This document shows, piece by piece, positions 9,591 through 19,278 of a stretch of 64,000 nt of DNA. The stretch spans positions 1,525,362-1,589,361 of the forward strand of contig NZ_KB913035.1 in assembly GCF_000384255.1 (NCBI RefSeq). The letters are read 5' to 3'. Origin of the DNA: Methylotenera mobilis 13 (GTDB lineage Bacteria; Pseudomonadota; Gammaproteobacteria; Burkholderiales; Methylophilaceae). The notes below the pieces were generated by a model that saw only the letters and a list, made by a program, of their open reading frames with translations, did no database searches and was not told where the DNA came from. A program made the translations under genes and the position numbers. Position 1 is the first letter of the stretch. The number at the start of each line of letters is the position of its first letter.

Positions 9591-9628
9591 AAGCCGCTTA
9601 ACTTTACAATTAAGCGGCTTTGTTTTTT
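9591..9628 (+). terminator. intrinsic terminator after tRNA-Ser
   Basis: A perfect 11-bp stem (AAGCCGCTTAA with TTAAGCGGCTT), an eight-base loop, then TGTTTTTT. It separates the tRNA from the cupin gene and rules out an upstream start for that gene. Confidence 0.92.
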
Positions 9629-9665
9629 AACGTTAGTATCATCAAACATTATCCTAGGAATCAAC

Positions 9666-9941
9666 ATGACTCAAATCATCGTAGAACACAATCCATCAGA
9701 AGAGAAATTAAAACAATTAGGCGTATCAAGCTGGTCTATCTGGGAAAAAGAAGTTTCTAAATTCCCATTAGATTTTGGTATGACTGAAAGTGCTTACTTG
9801 TTAGAAGGCGAAATTCACGTTACACCACAAGGTGGCGAAAAAGTAGTAATTAAAGCAGGTGATTTTGTTGTGTTCCCAAAAGGTATGAAGTCAATGTGGG
9901 AAGTGGTTCAACCATTACGTAAACACTACAAACATAGCTAA
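9666..9941 (+). CDS. small cupin-domain protein (first of a tandem pair)
   Basis: A 91-residue single-domain cupin of the cupin_3 / DUF861 type. Conserved elements are the WSIWEKEVSKFP segment (about residues 20-32), the ESAYLLEGEIHVTP strand (first cupin motif) and GDFVVFPKGMKSMWEV (second). Metal and substrate are unknown; related proteins are often annotated as ethanolamine-utilisation EutQ-like. I chose the ATG at 9666 because longer readings enter the tRNA terminator and the tRNA itself. It is followed by its own terminator and then by a paralogue (10075-10347) with clearly alignable sequence, so the pair arose by duplication. Confidence 0.82.
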   Translation: MTQIIVEHNPSEEKLKQLGVSSWSIWEKEVSKFPLDFGMTESAYLLEGEIHVTPQGGEKVVIKAGDFVVFPKGMKSMWEVVQPLRKHYKHS

Positions 9942-9994
9942 TCAAAACTTAGTCAATATATAGTTGCTAGATTACTATATTAAGTTTTAAAATC

Positions 9995-10020
9995 AAAGCC
10001 TTGATAATTCAAGGCTTTTT
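9995..10020 (+). terminator. intrinsic terminator between the two cupin genes
   Basis: The 10-bp perfect stem AAAGCCTTGA/TCAAGGCTTT with a four-base loop (TAAT) runs into a T-tract. It implies the two cupins are largely transcribed separately. Confidence 0.88.
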
Positions 10021-10074
10021 TATTGGCTGTTGCTTATCATTTGATTCAATATCAGCACGATAATGGAGGATGTC

Positions 10075-10347
10075 ATGAGTAAAATTACCGTAGAAAAACC
10101 AAGTCCTGAAAAGCTCGCTTCTTTAGGTGTGAAAAGTTGGCCTACTTGGGCTAAAGAGGTATCTCAATTTCCTTGGCGTTTTAGCACGCAGGAAATTGCC
10201 TATATTTTAGAAGGTGAGGTGACGGTTCAACCATCGGAAGGTGATCCAGTAAGTTTTACTGTAGGTGATCTGGTAACATTTCCTGCTGGATTATCATGCG
10301 TTTGGCATGTTAAAAAACCACTTAAAAAACATTATCAGCTTGGATAA
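10075..10347 (+). CDS. small cupin-domain protein (second of a tandem pair)
   Basis: A 90-residue paralogue of the cupin at 9666, with the same order of motifs: SWPTWAKEVSQFPWRF, then EIAYILEGEVTVQP, then GDLVTFPAGLSCVWHV. The start is the ATG at 10075, five bases after GGAGG. An in-frame ATG at 10063 overlaps that ribosome binding site and is unlikely. The first cupin motif keeps Glu but shows few histidines, as in its neighbour, so metal binding by the canonical His-His-Glu-His set is doubtful. Function unknown. It is convergent with glnD, whose stop is 27 bases away. Confidence 0.8.
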   Translation: MSKITVEKPSPEKLASLGVKSWPTWAKEVSQFPWRFSTQEIAYILEGEVTVQPSEGDPVSFTVGDLVTFPAGLSCVWHVKKPLKKHYQLG

Positions 10348-10374
10348 GCCGCTTGCTCATGCTTAGTGGTTGAT

Positions 10375-12996
10375 TTAAAGCTCATCGAGCAAAGCCATCT
10401 GCAATGAATTAACATGATTAAAATCTAAGCACTCACCATTTTTAGCTGAAATTAAGAAAGTATCCTCGGCTCGACTGCCTAAAGTGTTTATTTTTGCGTT
10501 ATGAAGCTTAATGTTGTGTTTCAGAAACTGCTGGGCTAGTGTGGCCAGGAGTCCAGGCCTATCGTTGGCAACAATATCGAGCTTATGGTTGCTGTTTTCA
10601 GCTTCTTTGGTGATTGTGATTTGTGCTTGAATCGGCATGTGCTTAACCTGGCGACTAACGCGTCCCTTGAGCGGAGACTCCAGTTGATATTGATCATCTA
10701 GTTGATTGGCAAGCTCCAACTCAATAAACTTCAATAATCCACTATAGCTCACAGACTTGCCCGACTGGTCTAATACAATAAAGCTATTTAATGCGTAACC
10801 ATGTTTGGTTGTGAAGATTTTTGCTTCAACTATGCCATAGCCCATGCGGTCGAAAAAGTTGCATATTCTAGCAAATAAGTCATTCTTGTCCTGAATGTAA
10901 ATCATCACTTGAATGCCGTCCCCATATGGGCTAAGCCTTGCACGTACGATAGGATTTTCACTGTATAAATGAGGTGTTAATAAACGGCTGTGCCAAGCTA
11001 TTTCATCGCTCTCATGACGAACAAAATAGTGCTCCCCGAACTGTTCCCAAAGTTGCTCGTAAGTGTGATTACTTAAACCAAATCGACTCAGCTTTTCGGA
11101 TGCTTCTTTAATTCGTCGTTGTATCGTTTGTTTTGCATGGAATGTAGGATGGGATAATGCGCGACTGGTGGCGGAATACAGGTTTTCTAATAACCTAGCT
11201 TTCCAAGCGTTCCACACGACTGGGCTTGTGCCGCGAATATCTGCAACAGTTAGCAAGTATAGTGCGTTTAATCTACGTTTGTTTTCAACAAAATCAGCAA
11301 ATGACTCAATGACACTTGGATCTGATAGATCAGTCTTTTGTGCAATTGATGACATTTTCAGATGCGCCTCAACTAACCAAGAAACTAAGGCACAATCGGC
11401 TTTAGGTAAGTGATGTAATTTGCAAAAATTGAATGCATCTATAGTACCTAATGCTGAATGATCTCCGCCACGGCCCTTAGCGATGTCGTGAAATAATGCA
11501 GCTAAGTATAGCAAGTGTGGCGAGTCAAACTCTGCAAAAATTTGGCTACAAAGGGGAAACTCGTGTTTAAGTTCAGGCTTTGCAAATCGACGTAAGTTGG
11601 CCAAAACATTAAGAATGTGCTCATCTACGGTATAAACGTGAAATAAATCATGTTGCATTTGACCAACAATTTTCCCAAAAGCAGGGATGTAGCTACCTAA
11701 TATACCGTATCGATTCATTGCGCGTAGCGCACGGTTGACACCACTAGGCTGTGACAATATCTCTATGAACGTTTTCTTGTTTAAAGCACTTTGTCTGAAG
11801 TCTTTGTTGACCAATGGTTTAACGCGTTGTAGGGTGCGTAACAATGTTGCACTCATCCCAGATAGCTCTGGGTGCTGCTGCAGCAATAAAAAGGCTTCAA
11901 AAATTGCAGAGGGGTCTTGTTGCAACATATTCGCCGACTTTGCTTCAAGTAAATCATTACGTGCTTCAAATTTATCATTGATCTTACGCACTGTCGGCGG
12001 TGAAGCAACAATAATCTCTTCAAGCAATTTCAGTACAATCTCATTCATGAGTTCAATAAACTTAACGCTTCTGTAATAGCTTTGCATGAGCTGTTCACTT
12101 GCTCGCCGGCGCTGAGTGTTTGTATAGCCTATGGTAGCTGCAAGATCGTTCTGAAAATCAAACAGTAACCGATCTTCGCGACGGCTACTTAAAAAGTGTA
12201 GATGACTGCGTAATAGCTGTAGTTTTTTCTCATGATGGCGAATGCGTCTTGCTTCTGTCACGGAGATGATTTGATCTTTTGCAAGCGACAGCCAAGGATT
12301 GCTGGGCGCTGCATACTGGTGATTCTTGACTTGTAAGCTGCGTGTTATCCAAATAATCATGTGCAAATCACGTAGACCGCCTGGACTTTCTTTGATATTT
12401 GGTTCTAAGTTATAAGCAGTGTCGTTGAATTTTGCGTGACGTAACTCTTGTTCTTTTAACTTGGCTTTTAGGAAGTCAATCGGGCTGATATTTTTCGCAA
12501 TATTAAACAAGAAGTTTTGATACATCGTATTGTTGCCAGACAATAAGCGAGATTCAAGCACATTTGTTTGTACCGTAATATCTTTTTGAGCTTCGCTAAT
12601 ACACTCTTCAAGATTTCTGACGCTATGCCCAATGTTTAGTCCAAGATCCCACATGAGGCCGATGAGGTACTCAATACTTTTGTTTAATTGGCTGTTCTCT
12701 TGAGACTCTGTCGGTATTAAAACCAGTAGGTCAATGTCAGAGTAAGGGAAGAGCTCACCACGACCATACCCACCAACCGCAATAAGGCAACAGGCTGGTT
12801 CAATGTGCAAGTCTGACCACAGTTCTATGAGCAGATGGTCAATAAATTTACAGTGCTGTTTAAATAGACGAGTGGTGTTAGGGTGTTGTGCGAACTCTTC
12901 TTTTAATGCCAAGAATTGCTTTTTTAAAGTGGTACGTAAAAAAGCAATTCTATCTTTTGAAATTTCGATGGGTTCTAAAAGGTTATCTACTTGCAT
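10375..12996 (-). CDS. glnD: bifunctional PII uridylyltransferase / uridylyl-removing enzyme
   Basis: Senses glutamine and adds UMP to or removes it from PII, controlling nitrogen assimilation. Domain order is complete in 873 residues. The nucleotidyltransferase core has GGYGRGELFPYSD (residues 75-87) followed by DID. The GlnD PII-uridylyltransferase helical region follows, then an HD hydrolase domain with FHDIAKGRGGDHS near residue 500. Two C-terminal ACT domains (about 700-780 and 800-873; NDRPGLLATLAQQF in the second) bind glutamine. The ATG at 12996 lacks a strong Shine-Dalgarno. It follows map on the same strand by 40 bases, a common betaproteobacterial order (map-glnD). Confidence 0.96.
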   Translation of the reverse strand: MQVDNLLEPIEISKDRIAFLRTTLKKQFLALKEEFAQHPNTTRLFKQHCKFIDHLLIELWSDLHIEPACCLIAVGGYGRGELFPYSDIDLLVLIPTESQENSQLNKSIEYLIGLMWDLGLNIGHSVRNLEECISEAQKDITVQTNVLESRLLSGNNTMYQNFLFNIAKNISPIDFLKAKLKEQELRHAKFNDTAYNLEPNIKESPGGLRDLHMIIWITRSLQVKNHQYAAPSNPWLSLAKDQIISVTEARRIRHHEKKLQLLRSHLHFLSSRREDRLLFDFQNDLAATIGYTNTQRRRASEQLMQSYYRSVKFIELMNEIVLKLLEEIIVASPPTVRKINDKFEARNDLLEAKSANMLQQDPSAIFEAFLLLQQHPELSGMSATLLRTLQRVKPLVNKDFRQSALNKKTFIEILSQPSGVNRALRAMNRYGILGSYIPAFGKIVGQMQHDLFHVYTVDEHILNVLANLRRFAKPELKHEFPLCSQIFAEFDSPHLLYLAALFHDIAKGRGGDHSALGTIDAFNFCKLHHLPKADCALVSWLVEAHLKMSSIAQKTDLSDPSVIESFADFVENKRRLNALYLLTVADIRGTSPVVWNAWKARLLENLYSATSRALSHPTFHAKQTIQRRIKEASEKLSRFGLSNHTYEQLWEQFGEHYFVRHESDEIAWHSRLLTPHLYSENPIVRARLSPYGDGIQVMIYIQDKNDLFARICNFFDRMGYGIVEAKIFTTKHGYALNSFIVLDQSGKSVSYSGLLKFIELELANQLDDQYQLESPLKGRVSRQVKHMPIQAQITITKEAENSNHKLDIVANDRPGLLATLAQQFLKHNIKLHNAKINTLGSRAEDTFLISAKNGECLDFNHVNSLQMALLDEL

Positions 12997-13036
12997 GATG
13001 CACCATCGTTAATTTAGAAGTTAGGCATTAAAAGCT

Positions 13037-13843
13037 TTATGAGTTGGTAATGAATGCTGGAGGAGGAGGTGAGCCCGCCGATAACGTCATCACTTCATAG
13101 CCTGTATCCGTTACTAAAATAGTGTGCTCCCATTGAGCTGATAAACTACGATCTTTAGTGACGATAGTCCAGCCGTCAGGCATTTGTTTGATATCGCGTT
13201 TTCCTGCATTAATCATAGGCTCAATCGTAAACATCATACCCGCTTGCAGCTTAAGTCCTGCACCAGGTCTTCCATAATGAAGTACTTGAGGTTCTTCATG
13301 AAACACTTTGCCGATACCGTGACCGCAAAATTCACGTACTACACTGTAACCACTTTTTTCAGCAAATGTTTGTATAGCAAACCCGATGTCACCTAAAGTC
13401 GCGCCTGGTTTAACTTTATTAATGCCTAACCACATTGCTTGATAGGTGATTTCACATAAGCGCTTTGCCTGTATTGAGGTTTCACCCACGTAAAACATGC
13501 GGCTAGTGTCACCGTGGTAGCCGTCTTTAATCACGGTAATGTCAATATTGACGATGTCGCCATTTTTTAGTGCTTTGTCACTAGGAACACCATGACAAAT
13601 TTGCTGGTTAATGGAGGTACAAATAGACTTCGGGTAAGGTTTATGGCCGTCCGGCGCATAATTTAACGGTGCCGGAATCGCTTTTTGTATGTCTACAATA
13701 TAGTCATGGCAAAGTTTATCAAGTGCATCTGTGGTAATGCCATGCACGACGTGAGGTGTAATGAAGTCCAGCACTTCTGAGGCTAGCTTGCCTGCGATGC
13801 GCATCTTTTCGATATCTTGTTGATTCTTAATTGAGATTGCCAT
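13037..13843 (-). CDS. map: methionine aminopeptidase, type I
   Basis: Removes the initiator methionine after deformylation. The dinuclear-metal ligands are visible: two Asp in NIDITVIKDGYHGDTSR, His in CGHGIG, Glu in FTIEPMI, and Glu in QWEHTI. The 268-residue length is typical, and the C-terminal tail has a run of prolines (SPPPPAF). It is first in the map-glnD unit. In many proteobacteria map is directly divergent from rpsB; here an HDOD gene lies between them. Confidence 0.96.
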   Translation of the reverse strand: MAISIKNQQDIEKMRIAGKLASEVLDFITPHVVHGITTDALDKLCHDYIVDIQKAIPAPLNYAPDGHKPYPKSICTSINQQICHGVPSDKALKNGDIVNIDITVIKDGYHGDTSRMFYVGETSIQAKRLCEITYQAMWLGINKVKPGATLGDIGFAIQTFAEKSGYSVVREFCGHGIGKVFHEEPQVLHYGRPGAGLKLQAGMMFTIEPMINAGKRDIKQMPDGWTIVTKDRSLSAQWEHTILVTDTGYEVMTLSAGSPPPPAFITNS

Positions 13844-14047
13844 GAGTTTTATTGAAAATTACTAATATGTCATTTTATCATAGCATATCGAATCTTAACT
13901 GTTGCGCTTGCAGCAATTTGAAAGAGATTGTTTGATCTTTTGTGGCGGCTGGCATAACAGTAAGACGATGTTACTTATATTTTATAAATATTGTTTCAGA
14001 TTAAAAATGTAAGATGTAATATAGCTCAGTAAAAAGGAGGTTGGTAC

Positions 14048-14884
14048 ATGGCAGCGATACCTGTAGATTTAGCGGCAAGAGACTTAAGTGCATGGGTGAA
14101 TTTTTTGAGAACTGCGGAGATACCAGTGCTTAAACAAACCGCTCGAGAAATTGGTCGCTTACAAGAAGATGAGGATAACCTTAGTGCACGTGCTATAACA
14201 AATGTAGTCCTTAACGACCCAATGATGGTTTTTAAAGTGTTGAGCTACGCACAAAAGCATAAGTCGCGCAGCCAGTTACAAGATCTTGCGCAAGTGGAGC
14301 AAGCTATCATGATGATGGGCACTGGTACCTTTTTTAGAAACATTCCACCAGTGCCGCTAGTGGAAGATGCACTTAAAGCTAATTTAACTGCGTTAATGCA
14401 GCTGCTTAAATTGATTAAACGAGCACACAGAGCTGCAAACTTTGCCGTTGAATGGGCTGCACATCTAAACGATTTACATGCAGAAGAGGTGCTTATCGCT
14501 GCATTGTTACATGACTTGTCCGAAATGCTGATGTGGTGTTATGTGCCTGAAAAGATGAATCTGATTCATGCCATGCAAGTTGCGGATAAGGCGCTGCGTA
14601 GCAAGGCTGTTCAGCAAGAAGTGTTGGGGTTTGTATTGCATGATTTGCAAGTCCAGTTGGTTGAAGTTTTTCAGTTGCCGCCATTACTCGGTAAGCTTAT
14701 GCAAGATGGCGCTTCAGATGAACAGCGGGTTAAGAACGTTACACTTGCCGTGAATCTGGCAAGGCATTCAGCTAATGGTTGGAATGATGCAGCGTTACCA
14801 GACGATTATCGTGATATAGCAGAGTTGCTTCGCATTGATGTGGATAAAGTAATGCGTGTGGTTGGTGTGCCTGATGTACAATAA
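14048..14884 (+). CDS. HDOD-domain signalling protein
   Basis: A 278-residue HDOD (HD-related output domain) protein. The domain spans roughly residues 15-215, with IPVLKQTAREIGRL near the start, the AITNVVLNDPMMVFKVL segment, and an HD-like AALLHDLSEMLMWCYVP near residue 155. HDOD proteins usually lack phosphodiesterase activity and act in signalling or regulatory scaffolds. No other domain (GGDEF, EAL or receiver) is attached. The start is fixed by an excellent AAGGAGG seven bases before the ATG. It sits between divergent map and rpsB, about 200 bases from each. Its role here is unknown. Confidence 0.82.
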   Translation: MAAIPVDLAARDLSAWVNFLRTAEIPVLKQTAREIGRLQEDEDNLSARAITNVVLNDPMMVFKVLSYAQKHKSRSQLQDLAQVEQAIMMMGTGTFFRNIPPVPLVEDALKANLTALMQLLKLIKRAHRAANFAVEWAAHLNDLHAEEVLIAALLHDLSEMLMWCYVPEKMNLIHAMQVADKALRSKAVQQEVLGFVLHDLQVQLVEVFQLPPLLGKLMQDGASDEQRVKNVTLAVNLARHSANGWNDAALPDDYRDIAELLRIDVDKVMRVVGVPDVQ

Positions 14885-15082
14885 ACCCTAAATAATATTC
14901 AATAAACCCTAGCGTGCTCAACTGCTTGGTGTTATTATCTCGCCTTTGCAATTTATGCAAAACATTTCCTATTGATTTAGTAAGTGACTAATTTACATAC
15001 AGCCCACTCTAGGGTGCTCAGATTTAGTCTGGGTGTTTCTGGTGCTGTGTGAATTGATAACCCTTTAGAAGAGAGATTTAAC

Positions 15083-15820
15083 ATGTCTGTTACCATGCGT
15101 CAAATGCTGGAAGCTGGAGTTCACTTCGGCCATCAAACTCGTTACTGGAATCCAAAAATGGCACCGTTCATTTTCGGTGACCGCAACAAAATTCATATCG
15201 TAAACCTTGAAAAAACATTGCCAATGTTTGAAGATGCGCTAAAGCACGTGCGTACATTGGCTGCAAACAAGGGTCGTATTCTATTTGTGGGTACTAAACG
15301 CCAAGCACGCGACATTGTAAAAGAAGAAGCGACTCGTGCAGGTTGTGCTTACGTAAATCACCGTTGGTTAGGCGGTATGCTGACTAACTTCAAAACAGTT
15401 AAGCAATCTATCAAGCGCTTGCAAGACTTTGAAACTATGTTGCAAGATGGCAGCCTTGAAAAATTCGGTAAAAAAGAAGCTTTGGGCTACAAGCGTGAAG
15501 TTGAAAAACTTGAGCGTTCAATCGGTGGCATTAAGGAAATGGGCGGCTTGCCAGATGCAATTTTCATTATCGACGTTGGTCATGAAAGTGGTGCGATTAC
15601 TGAGGCTGCTAAGTTAGGCATTCCAGTGATTGGTGTTGTAGATACAAACAACTCACCTGATGGCGTTGCTTATGTAATTCCAGGTAACGATGACTCTAGC
15701 CGTGCAATTCGTTTGTATGCACGCGGTATCGCTGATGCGGTATTGGAAGGTCGTAGCTCAGTAATTACTGAAATTGTTAAATCAGCTACTGAAGAAGTTG
15801 CTGAAACAGCTGCAGAATAA
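15083..15820 (+). CDS. rpsB: 30S ribosomal protein S2
   Basis: Ribosomal protein S2, bound at the 30S head-body junction. It starts [20 protein letters not shown], and the middle segment [19 protein letters not shown] and the C-terminal [19 protein letters not shown] are strongly conserved. Length 245. The Shine-Dalgarno is a GAGAG purine run. It opens the rpsB-tsf-pyrH-frr run. The 198-base leader contains G-rich stretches that might hold an S2 autoregulatory element, but I could not fold a convincing structure by eye. Confidence 0.97.
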   Translation: MSVTMRQMLEAGVHFGHQTRYWNPKMAPFIFGDRNKIHIVNLEKTLPMFEDALKHVRTLAANKGRILFVGTKRQARDIVKEEATRAGCAYVNHRWLGGMLTNFKTVKQSIKRLQDFETMLQDGSLEKFGKKEALGYKREVEKLERSIGGIKEMGGLPDAIFIIDVGHESGAITEAAKLGIPVIGVVDTNNSPDGVAYVIPGNDDSSRAIRLYARGIADAVLEGRSSVITEIVKSATEEVAETAAE

Positions 15821-15833
15821 TTAATTCTGTTTG

Positions 15834-15858
15834 AAAAAGGGGCTTTTAGCCCCTTTTT
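15834..15858 (+). terminator. intrinsic terminator/attenuator between rpsB and tsf
   Basis: The arms AAAAAGGGGCT and AGCCCCTTTTT form a perfect 11-bp hairpin with a TTT loop, and the U-tract is part of the stem. Placed inside the rpsB-tsf unit, it probably lowers rather than abolishes read-through. Confidence 0.9.
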
Positions 15859-15903
15859 AATTTAATAATTTAAATATTAAAAATACAATTATATCAAACT
15901 GTT

Positions 15904-15926
15904 AAATTGCATTTTTAATGCAATTT
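15904..15926 (+). promoter_or_regulatory. 10-bp hairpin just upstream of the tsf ribosome binding site
   Basis: AAATTGCATT and AATGCAATTT form a perfect stem with a three-base loop, ending about ten bases before the AAGGAG of tsf. It could act as an mRNA stability or translation-control element or as a protein-binding palindrome. Function is not known. Confidence 0.5.
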
Positions 15927-15947
15927 ATGAATATTAAGGAGCTTAAA

Positions 15948-16823
15948 ATGGCTGAAATTACCGCAGGTATGGTAAAAGAATTACGTGAGCGCACAGATGC
16001 GCCGATGATGGACTGTAAAAAAGCATTAACTGAAGCTGAAGGCGATATGACACGTGCAGAAGAGATCTTGCGCGTACGTTTTGGTAACAAAGCAAGTAAA
16101 GCTGCTGGCCGTGTTGCTGCTGAAGGTACAGTTGGTATTAGCATTAGTGCTGATGGCAAAACAGGTGCGATGGTTGAAGTTAACTCTGAAACAGACTTTT
16201 GTGCTAAAAATGAAGACTTCTTGAAGTTTGTAAACGAGTTAGCTAGTGTTGTTGCTGCTAGCAATGCAGGCGATATCGCTGAAGTTGGTGCATTAGCAAT
16301 GGCTGGTTCAACTGTTGAAGAAACACGTGCGCAATTGGTAGGTAAAATTGGTGAAAATATCACGCCGCGTCGCTTTGTTCGTCCAACAGTGCAAGGCAAG
16401 CTGACTAGTTACGTACATGGCAGCCGTATCGGTGTTTTAGTGGATATCGTTGGTGGTGATGATGCTTTGGCTAAAGATGTAGCAATGCATATTGCTGCAG
16501 CAAAGCCTAAATCATTAGATGCATCTGGTATTGATGCGAGTCTAATCGAAGCGGAGCGTCGTGTAGCAATTGAAAAAGCTAAAGAAGCTGGCAAGCCTGA
16601 AGCAATGTTGGAAAAAATTGCAGATGGTACAGTGCAAAAATTCTTAAAAGAAGTGACTTTGTTAAGCCAAGTTTTTGTTAAAGATGACAAAATGACGATT
16701 GAGCAATTGCTTAAATCAAAAGGTGCAACAATCGCTTCATTCACAATGTACACAGTTGGTGAAGGTATTGAGAAAGCAGTTGTTGACTACGCAGCAGAGG
16801 TTGCAGCAGCAGCTAAAGTGTAA
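15948..16823 (+). CDS. tsf: elongation factor Ts
   Basis: Guanine-nucleotide exchange factor that recycles EF-Tu. The N-terminal UBA-like domain ([19 protein letters not shown]), the [17 protein letters not shown] segment near residue 80 that contacts EF-Tu, and the coiled dimerisation region are all present. Length 291. I chose the ATG at 15948, preceded by AAGGAGC and starting MAEITAGMV. An in-frame upstream ATG at 15918 lies inside the leader hairpin and is unlikely. It follows rpsB and ends at an intrinsic terminator. Confidence 0.97.
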   Translation: MAEITAGMVKELRERTDAPMMDCKKALTEAEGDMTRAEEILRVRFGNKASKAAGRVAAEGTVGISISADGKTGAMVEVNSETDFCAKNEDFLKFVNELASVVAASNAGDIAEVGALAMAGSTVEETRAQLVGKIGENITPRRFVRPTVQGKLTSYVHGSRIGVLVDIVGGDDALAKDVAMHIAAAKPKSLDASGIDASLIEAERRVAIEKAKEAGKPEAMLEKIADGTVQKFLKEVTLLSQVFVKDDKMTIEQLLKSKGATIASFTMYTVGEGIEKAVVDYAAEVAAAAKV

Positions 16824-16855
16824 TTAACGATAAGGTTAAATACCTTACAAAATTA

Positions 16856-16890
16856 AAATGGATTAAGCGAATAGCTTAGTCCATTTTTTT
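16856..16890 (+). terminator. intrinsic terminator after tsf
   Basis: AAATGGATTAAGC pairs with GCTTAGTCCATTT (13 bp, one G-T wobble) over a five-base loop, followed by TTTTT. It closes the rpsB-tsf unit, so pyrH probably has its own promoter. Confidence 0.88.
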
Positions 16891-16992
16891 TAGTAAAAAT
16901 AAGCATCCAATTTGTGTCACTAGGGCTTAATTTTATGCCTAAGTGCGTTATTTTATGCTTAAATAAGCAAACTTAAAATTTGAGGAGTCCTC

Positions 16993-17709
16993 GTGTCTGT
17001 ACCAGCTTACAAGCGCATTTTACTTAAACTTTCAGGTGAGGCATTAATGGGCGATGATGCTTATGGCATCAATCGTGCAACGATCACCAGAATTGTGAAT
17101 GAAGTTAAAGAAGTAGTAGATTTAGGCGTGCAAGTTGCAGTGGTCATTGGTGGGGGAAACATCTTCCGCGGTGTAGCACCGGCAGCAGAGGGCATGGATA
17201 GGGCAACCGCCGACTACATGGGTATGTTAGCAACCGTAATGAATGCAATGGCTTTGCAAGATGCCATGAAAAATATTGGTTTAAATGCTCGTGTACAATC
17301 CGCATTAAGTATTGAGCAAGTTGCTGAGCCTTATATTCGTGGCAAGGCTATTCGCTATTTGGAAGAAGGGCGCGTAGTAATCTTTGGCGCAGGAACAGGT
17401 AATCCGTTCTTTACAACAGATACGGCTGCAGCTTTACGAGGCATGGAAATTAATGCAGAAATTGTAATCAAGGCTACAAAGGTTGATGGTGTATATACCG
17501 ATGATCCTAAAACTAATCCAGAAGCAATGCGTTATAAAACGATTAGTTTTGATGAAGCAATTTCAAAAAATTTAAAAGTGATGGATGCGACTGCGTTGAC
17601 GTTGTGTCGCGATCAAAAGCTGCCAATCTCTGTGTTCAGTATATTTAAGCAAGGCGCCTTGAAAAAAGTAGTAATGGGTGAGGATGAAGGAACAATGGTC
17701 TTACCATAG
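16993..17709 (+). CDS. pyrH: uridylate kinase
   Basis: Hexameric amino-acid-kinase-fold enzyme phosphorylating UMP to [18 protein letters not shown] opens the protein, [11 protein letters not shown] binds phosphate, and [15 protein letters not shown] and [14 protein letters not shown] are family signatures. Length 238. The start is GTG with GAGGAG seven bases upstream. The gene order rpsB-tsf-pyrH-frr is one of the best conserved in bacteria and confirms the call. Confidence 0.97.
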   Translation: MSVPAYKRILLKLSGEALMGDDAYGINRATITRIVNEVKEVVDLGVQVAVVIGGGNIFRGVAPAAEGMDRATADYMGMLATVMNAMALQDAMKNIGLNARVQSALSIEQVAEPYIRGKAIRYLEEGRVVIFGAGTGNPFFTTDTAAALRGMEINAEIVIKATKVDGVYTDDPKTNPEAMRYKTISFDEAISKNLKVMDATALTLCRDQKLPISVFSIFKQGALKKVVMGEDEGTMVLP

Positions 17710-17853
17710 GCTTTGTTACATATAATTAGTACCAAATGTATGCTTTTGACAGCTTTGTCATGAAATTGATGTTAGTAAATTATTAGGGTGAAGTTGAAGT
17801 AAGGTTAATATATAAATCAGCTTTATTGTATGAAGGCTGTGTTGGAGAAATAA

Positions 17854-18411
17854 ATGCTAGAAGATGTTAAAAAAAATGCTGAATTAAAAATGCAAAAATC
17901 ATTAGAGTCTCTAAAAAATGATTTAGCTAAAGTTCGTACAGGTCGTGCTCATGTGGGCTTATTAGACCATGTCATGGTGGAGTATTACGGCTCAATGGTT
18001 GCTGTTAACCAAGTGGCAAACGTAAACCTGGGTGACTCACGTACTATTAATGTACAACCATATGAAAAAAATATGATTGCTAAAGTAGAAAAAGCAATTC
18101 GTGATAGTGATCTAGGTTTGAATCCAGCCACTAATGGTGATTTGATTCGCGTACCGATGCCGATGCTAACAGAAGAGCGTCGTCGTGATTTAACGAAAAT
18201 CGTTCGTACAGAGGGAGAGGGCGCTAAAGTGGCTATTCGCAATGTTCGTCGTGACGCGAATGATGCGCTTAAGAAGTTAGTTAAAGATAAAGCAATTTCT
18301 GAGGATGACGAGCGTCGCGCACAAGATGAGGTTCAAAAAGCAACAGATAAAGCGGTCGCTGAAGTAGATAAAATGTTGCAAGTTAAAGAAACTGATTTAA
18401 TGGCAGTTTAA
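17854..18411 (+). CDS. frr: ribosome recycling factor
   Basis: Splits post-termination ribosomes together with EF-G. The 185-residue product has the conserved start of domain I ([20 protein letters not shown]) and the [19 protein letters not shown] hinge region. The C-terminal helix follows [16 protein letters not shown] motif precedes the ATG. It lies between pyrH and uppS as usual. Confidence 0.97.
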   Translation: MLEDVKKNAELKMQKSLESLKNDLAKVRTGRAHVGLLDHVMVEYYGSMVAVNQVANVNLGDSRTINVQPYEKNMIAKVEKAIRDSDLGLNPATNGDLIRVPMPMLTEERRRDLTKIVRTEGEGAKVAIRNVRRDANDALKKLVKDKAISEDDERRAQDEVQKATDKAVAEVDKMLQVKETDLMAV

Positions 18412-18482
18412 TGCTGTAAATGGTTAAGATAATGGCACATTTTCATTGTAATCTTTTTGTACGTTTAGCCTTGGGTCGCTAA

Positions 18483-19241
18483 GTGGCTTTGTTCTCAAGT
18501 GCAACACAAGGTGTGCCTCCGGTTGCTGAGGTACCCAAACATGTAGCCGTTATTATGGATGGTAATGGGCGCTGGGCAAGAAAACGCTTTTTACCTCGCA
18601 TTGCTGGACATAAACGTGGCGTAGAAACTGTGCGCGATTTAGTGAAAAAGTGTATAGAAATTAAAGTGGAGTACCTCACTTTATTTGCCTTCAGCAGTGA
18701 GAACTGGCGGCGCCCCCCAGAAGAGGTTTCTTTCTTGATGGGCCTTTTTATGGAGGCGCTTAAACGTGAAGTCAGTAAGCTACACCAGAATAATATTAAG
18801 TTGATAATGATTGGTGATCGAAGTCGATTTGATGCTGGATTAATTGAAAAAATTGAATCATCTGAGCAGTTGACAGCCAATAATACTGGCTTGGTGTTAA
18901 CGATAGCAGCTAATTACGGCGGGCGTTGGGATGTGCTTCAGGCAGTTAATAAGCTATATAGGGCAGAACCGGCTCTAGCTGGGAGCTATAACGAAGATCA
19001 TATTACACCTTATTTATCGATGAGTTATGCACCAGAACCTGATTTATTTATTCGTACAGGTGGAGAAAAGCGAATTAGTAATTTTCTATTATGGCAACTG
19101 GCGTATACAGAGCTTTACTTTACCGATACGTTATGGCCAGACTTCAATGAGGCTGCTTTTAATTCAGCTATCCAATCTTATCAACAACGTGAGCGTCGCT
19201 TTGGACGCACTAGCGAGCAACTTTCAGAGCTTCCTCGTTAA
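18483..19241 (+). CDS. uppS: isoprenyl transferase (undecaprenyl diphosphate synthase)
   Basis: Cis-prenyltransferase extending farnesyl diphosphate with isopentenyl units to make the undecaprenyl carrier for cell-wall synthesis. The catalytic MDGNGRWA with Asp26, the [15 protein letters not shown] segment and the C-terminal [16 protein letters not shown] motif are intact. Length 252. The start is GTG with only a weak upstream purine stretch, and the first 17 residues are not conserved. It begins the isoprenoid/phospholipid segment uppS-cdsA-dxr. Confidence 0.96.
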   Translation: MALFSSATQGVPPVAEVPKHVAVIMDGNGRWARKRFLPRIAGHKRGVETVRDLVKKCIEIKVEYLTLFAFSSENWRRPPEEVSFLMGLFMEALKREVSKLHQNNIKLIMIGDRSRFDAGLIEKIESSEQLTANNTGLVLTIAANYGGRWDVLQAVNKLYRAEPALAGSYNEDHITPYLSMSYAPEPDLFIRTGGEKRISNFLLWQLAYTELYFTDTLWPDFNEAAFNSAIQSYQQRERRFGRTSEQLSELPR

Positions 19242-19278
19242 AAGTTCTCCGAACTCCAATTAATAAAATGATATAAAA

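Noticed and set aside
9555-9665. In-frame extension of the first cupin gene upstream to 9555
   Set aside because: It would start inside tRNA-Ser and cross its terminator; the ATG at 9666 gives the normal cupin N-terminus.
14885-15082. Possible S2 autoregulatory RNA leader before rpsB
   Set aside because: Some G-rich symmetry, but no structure matching a known rpsB leader could be worked out by eye.
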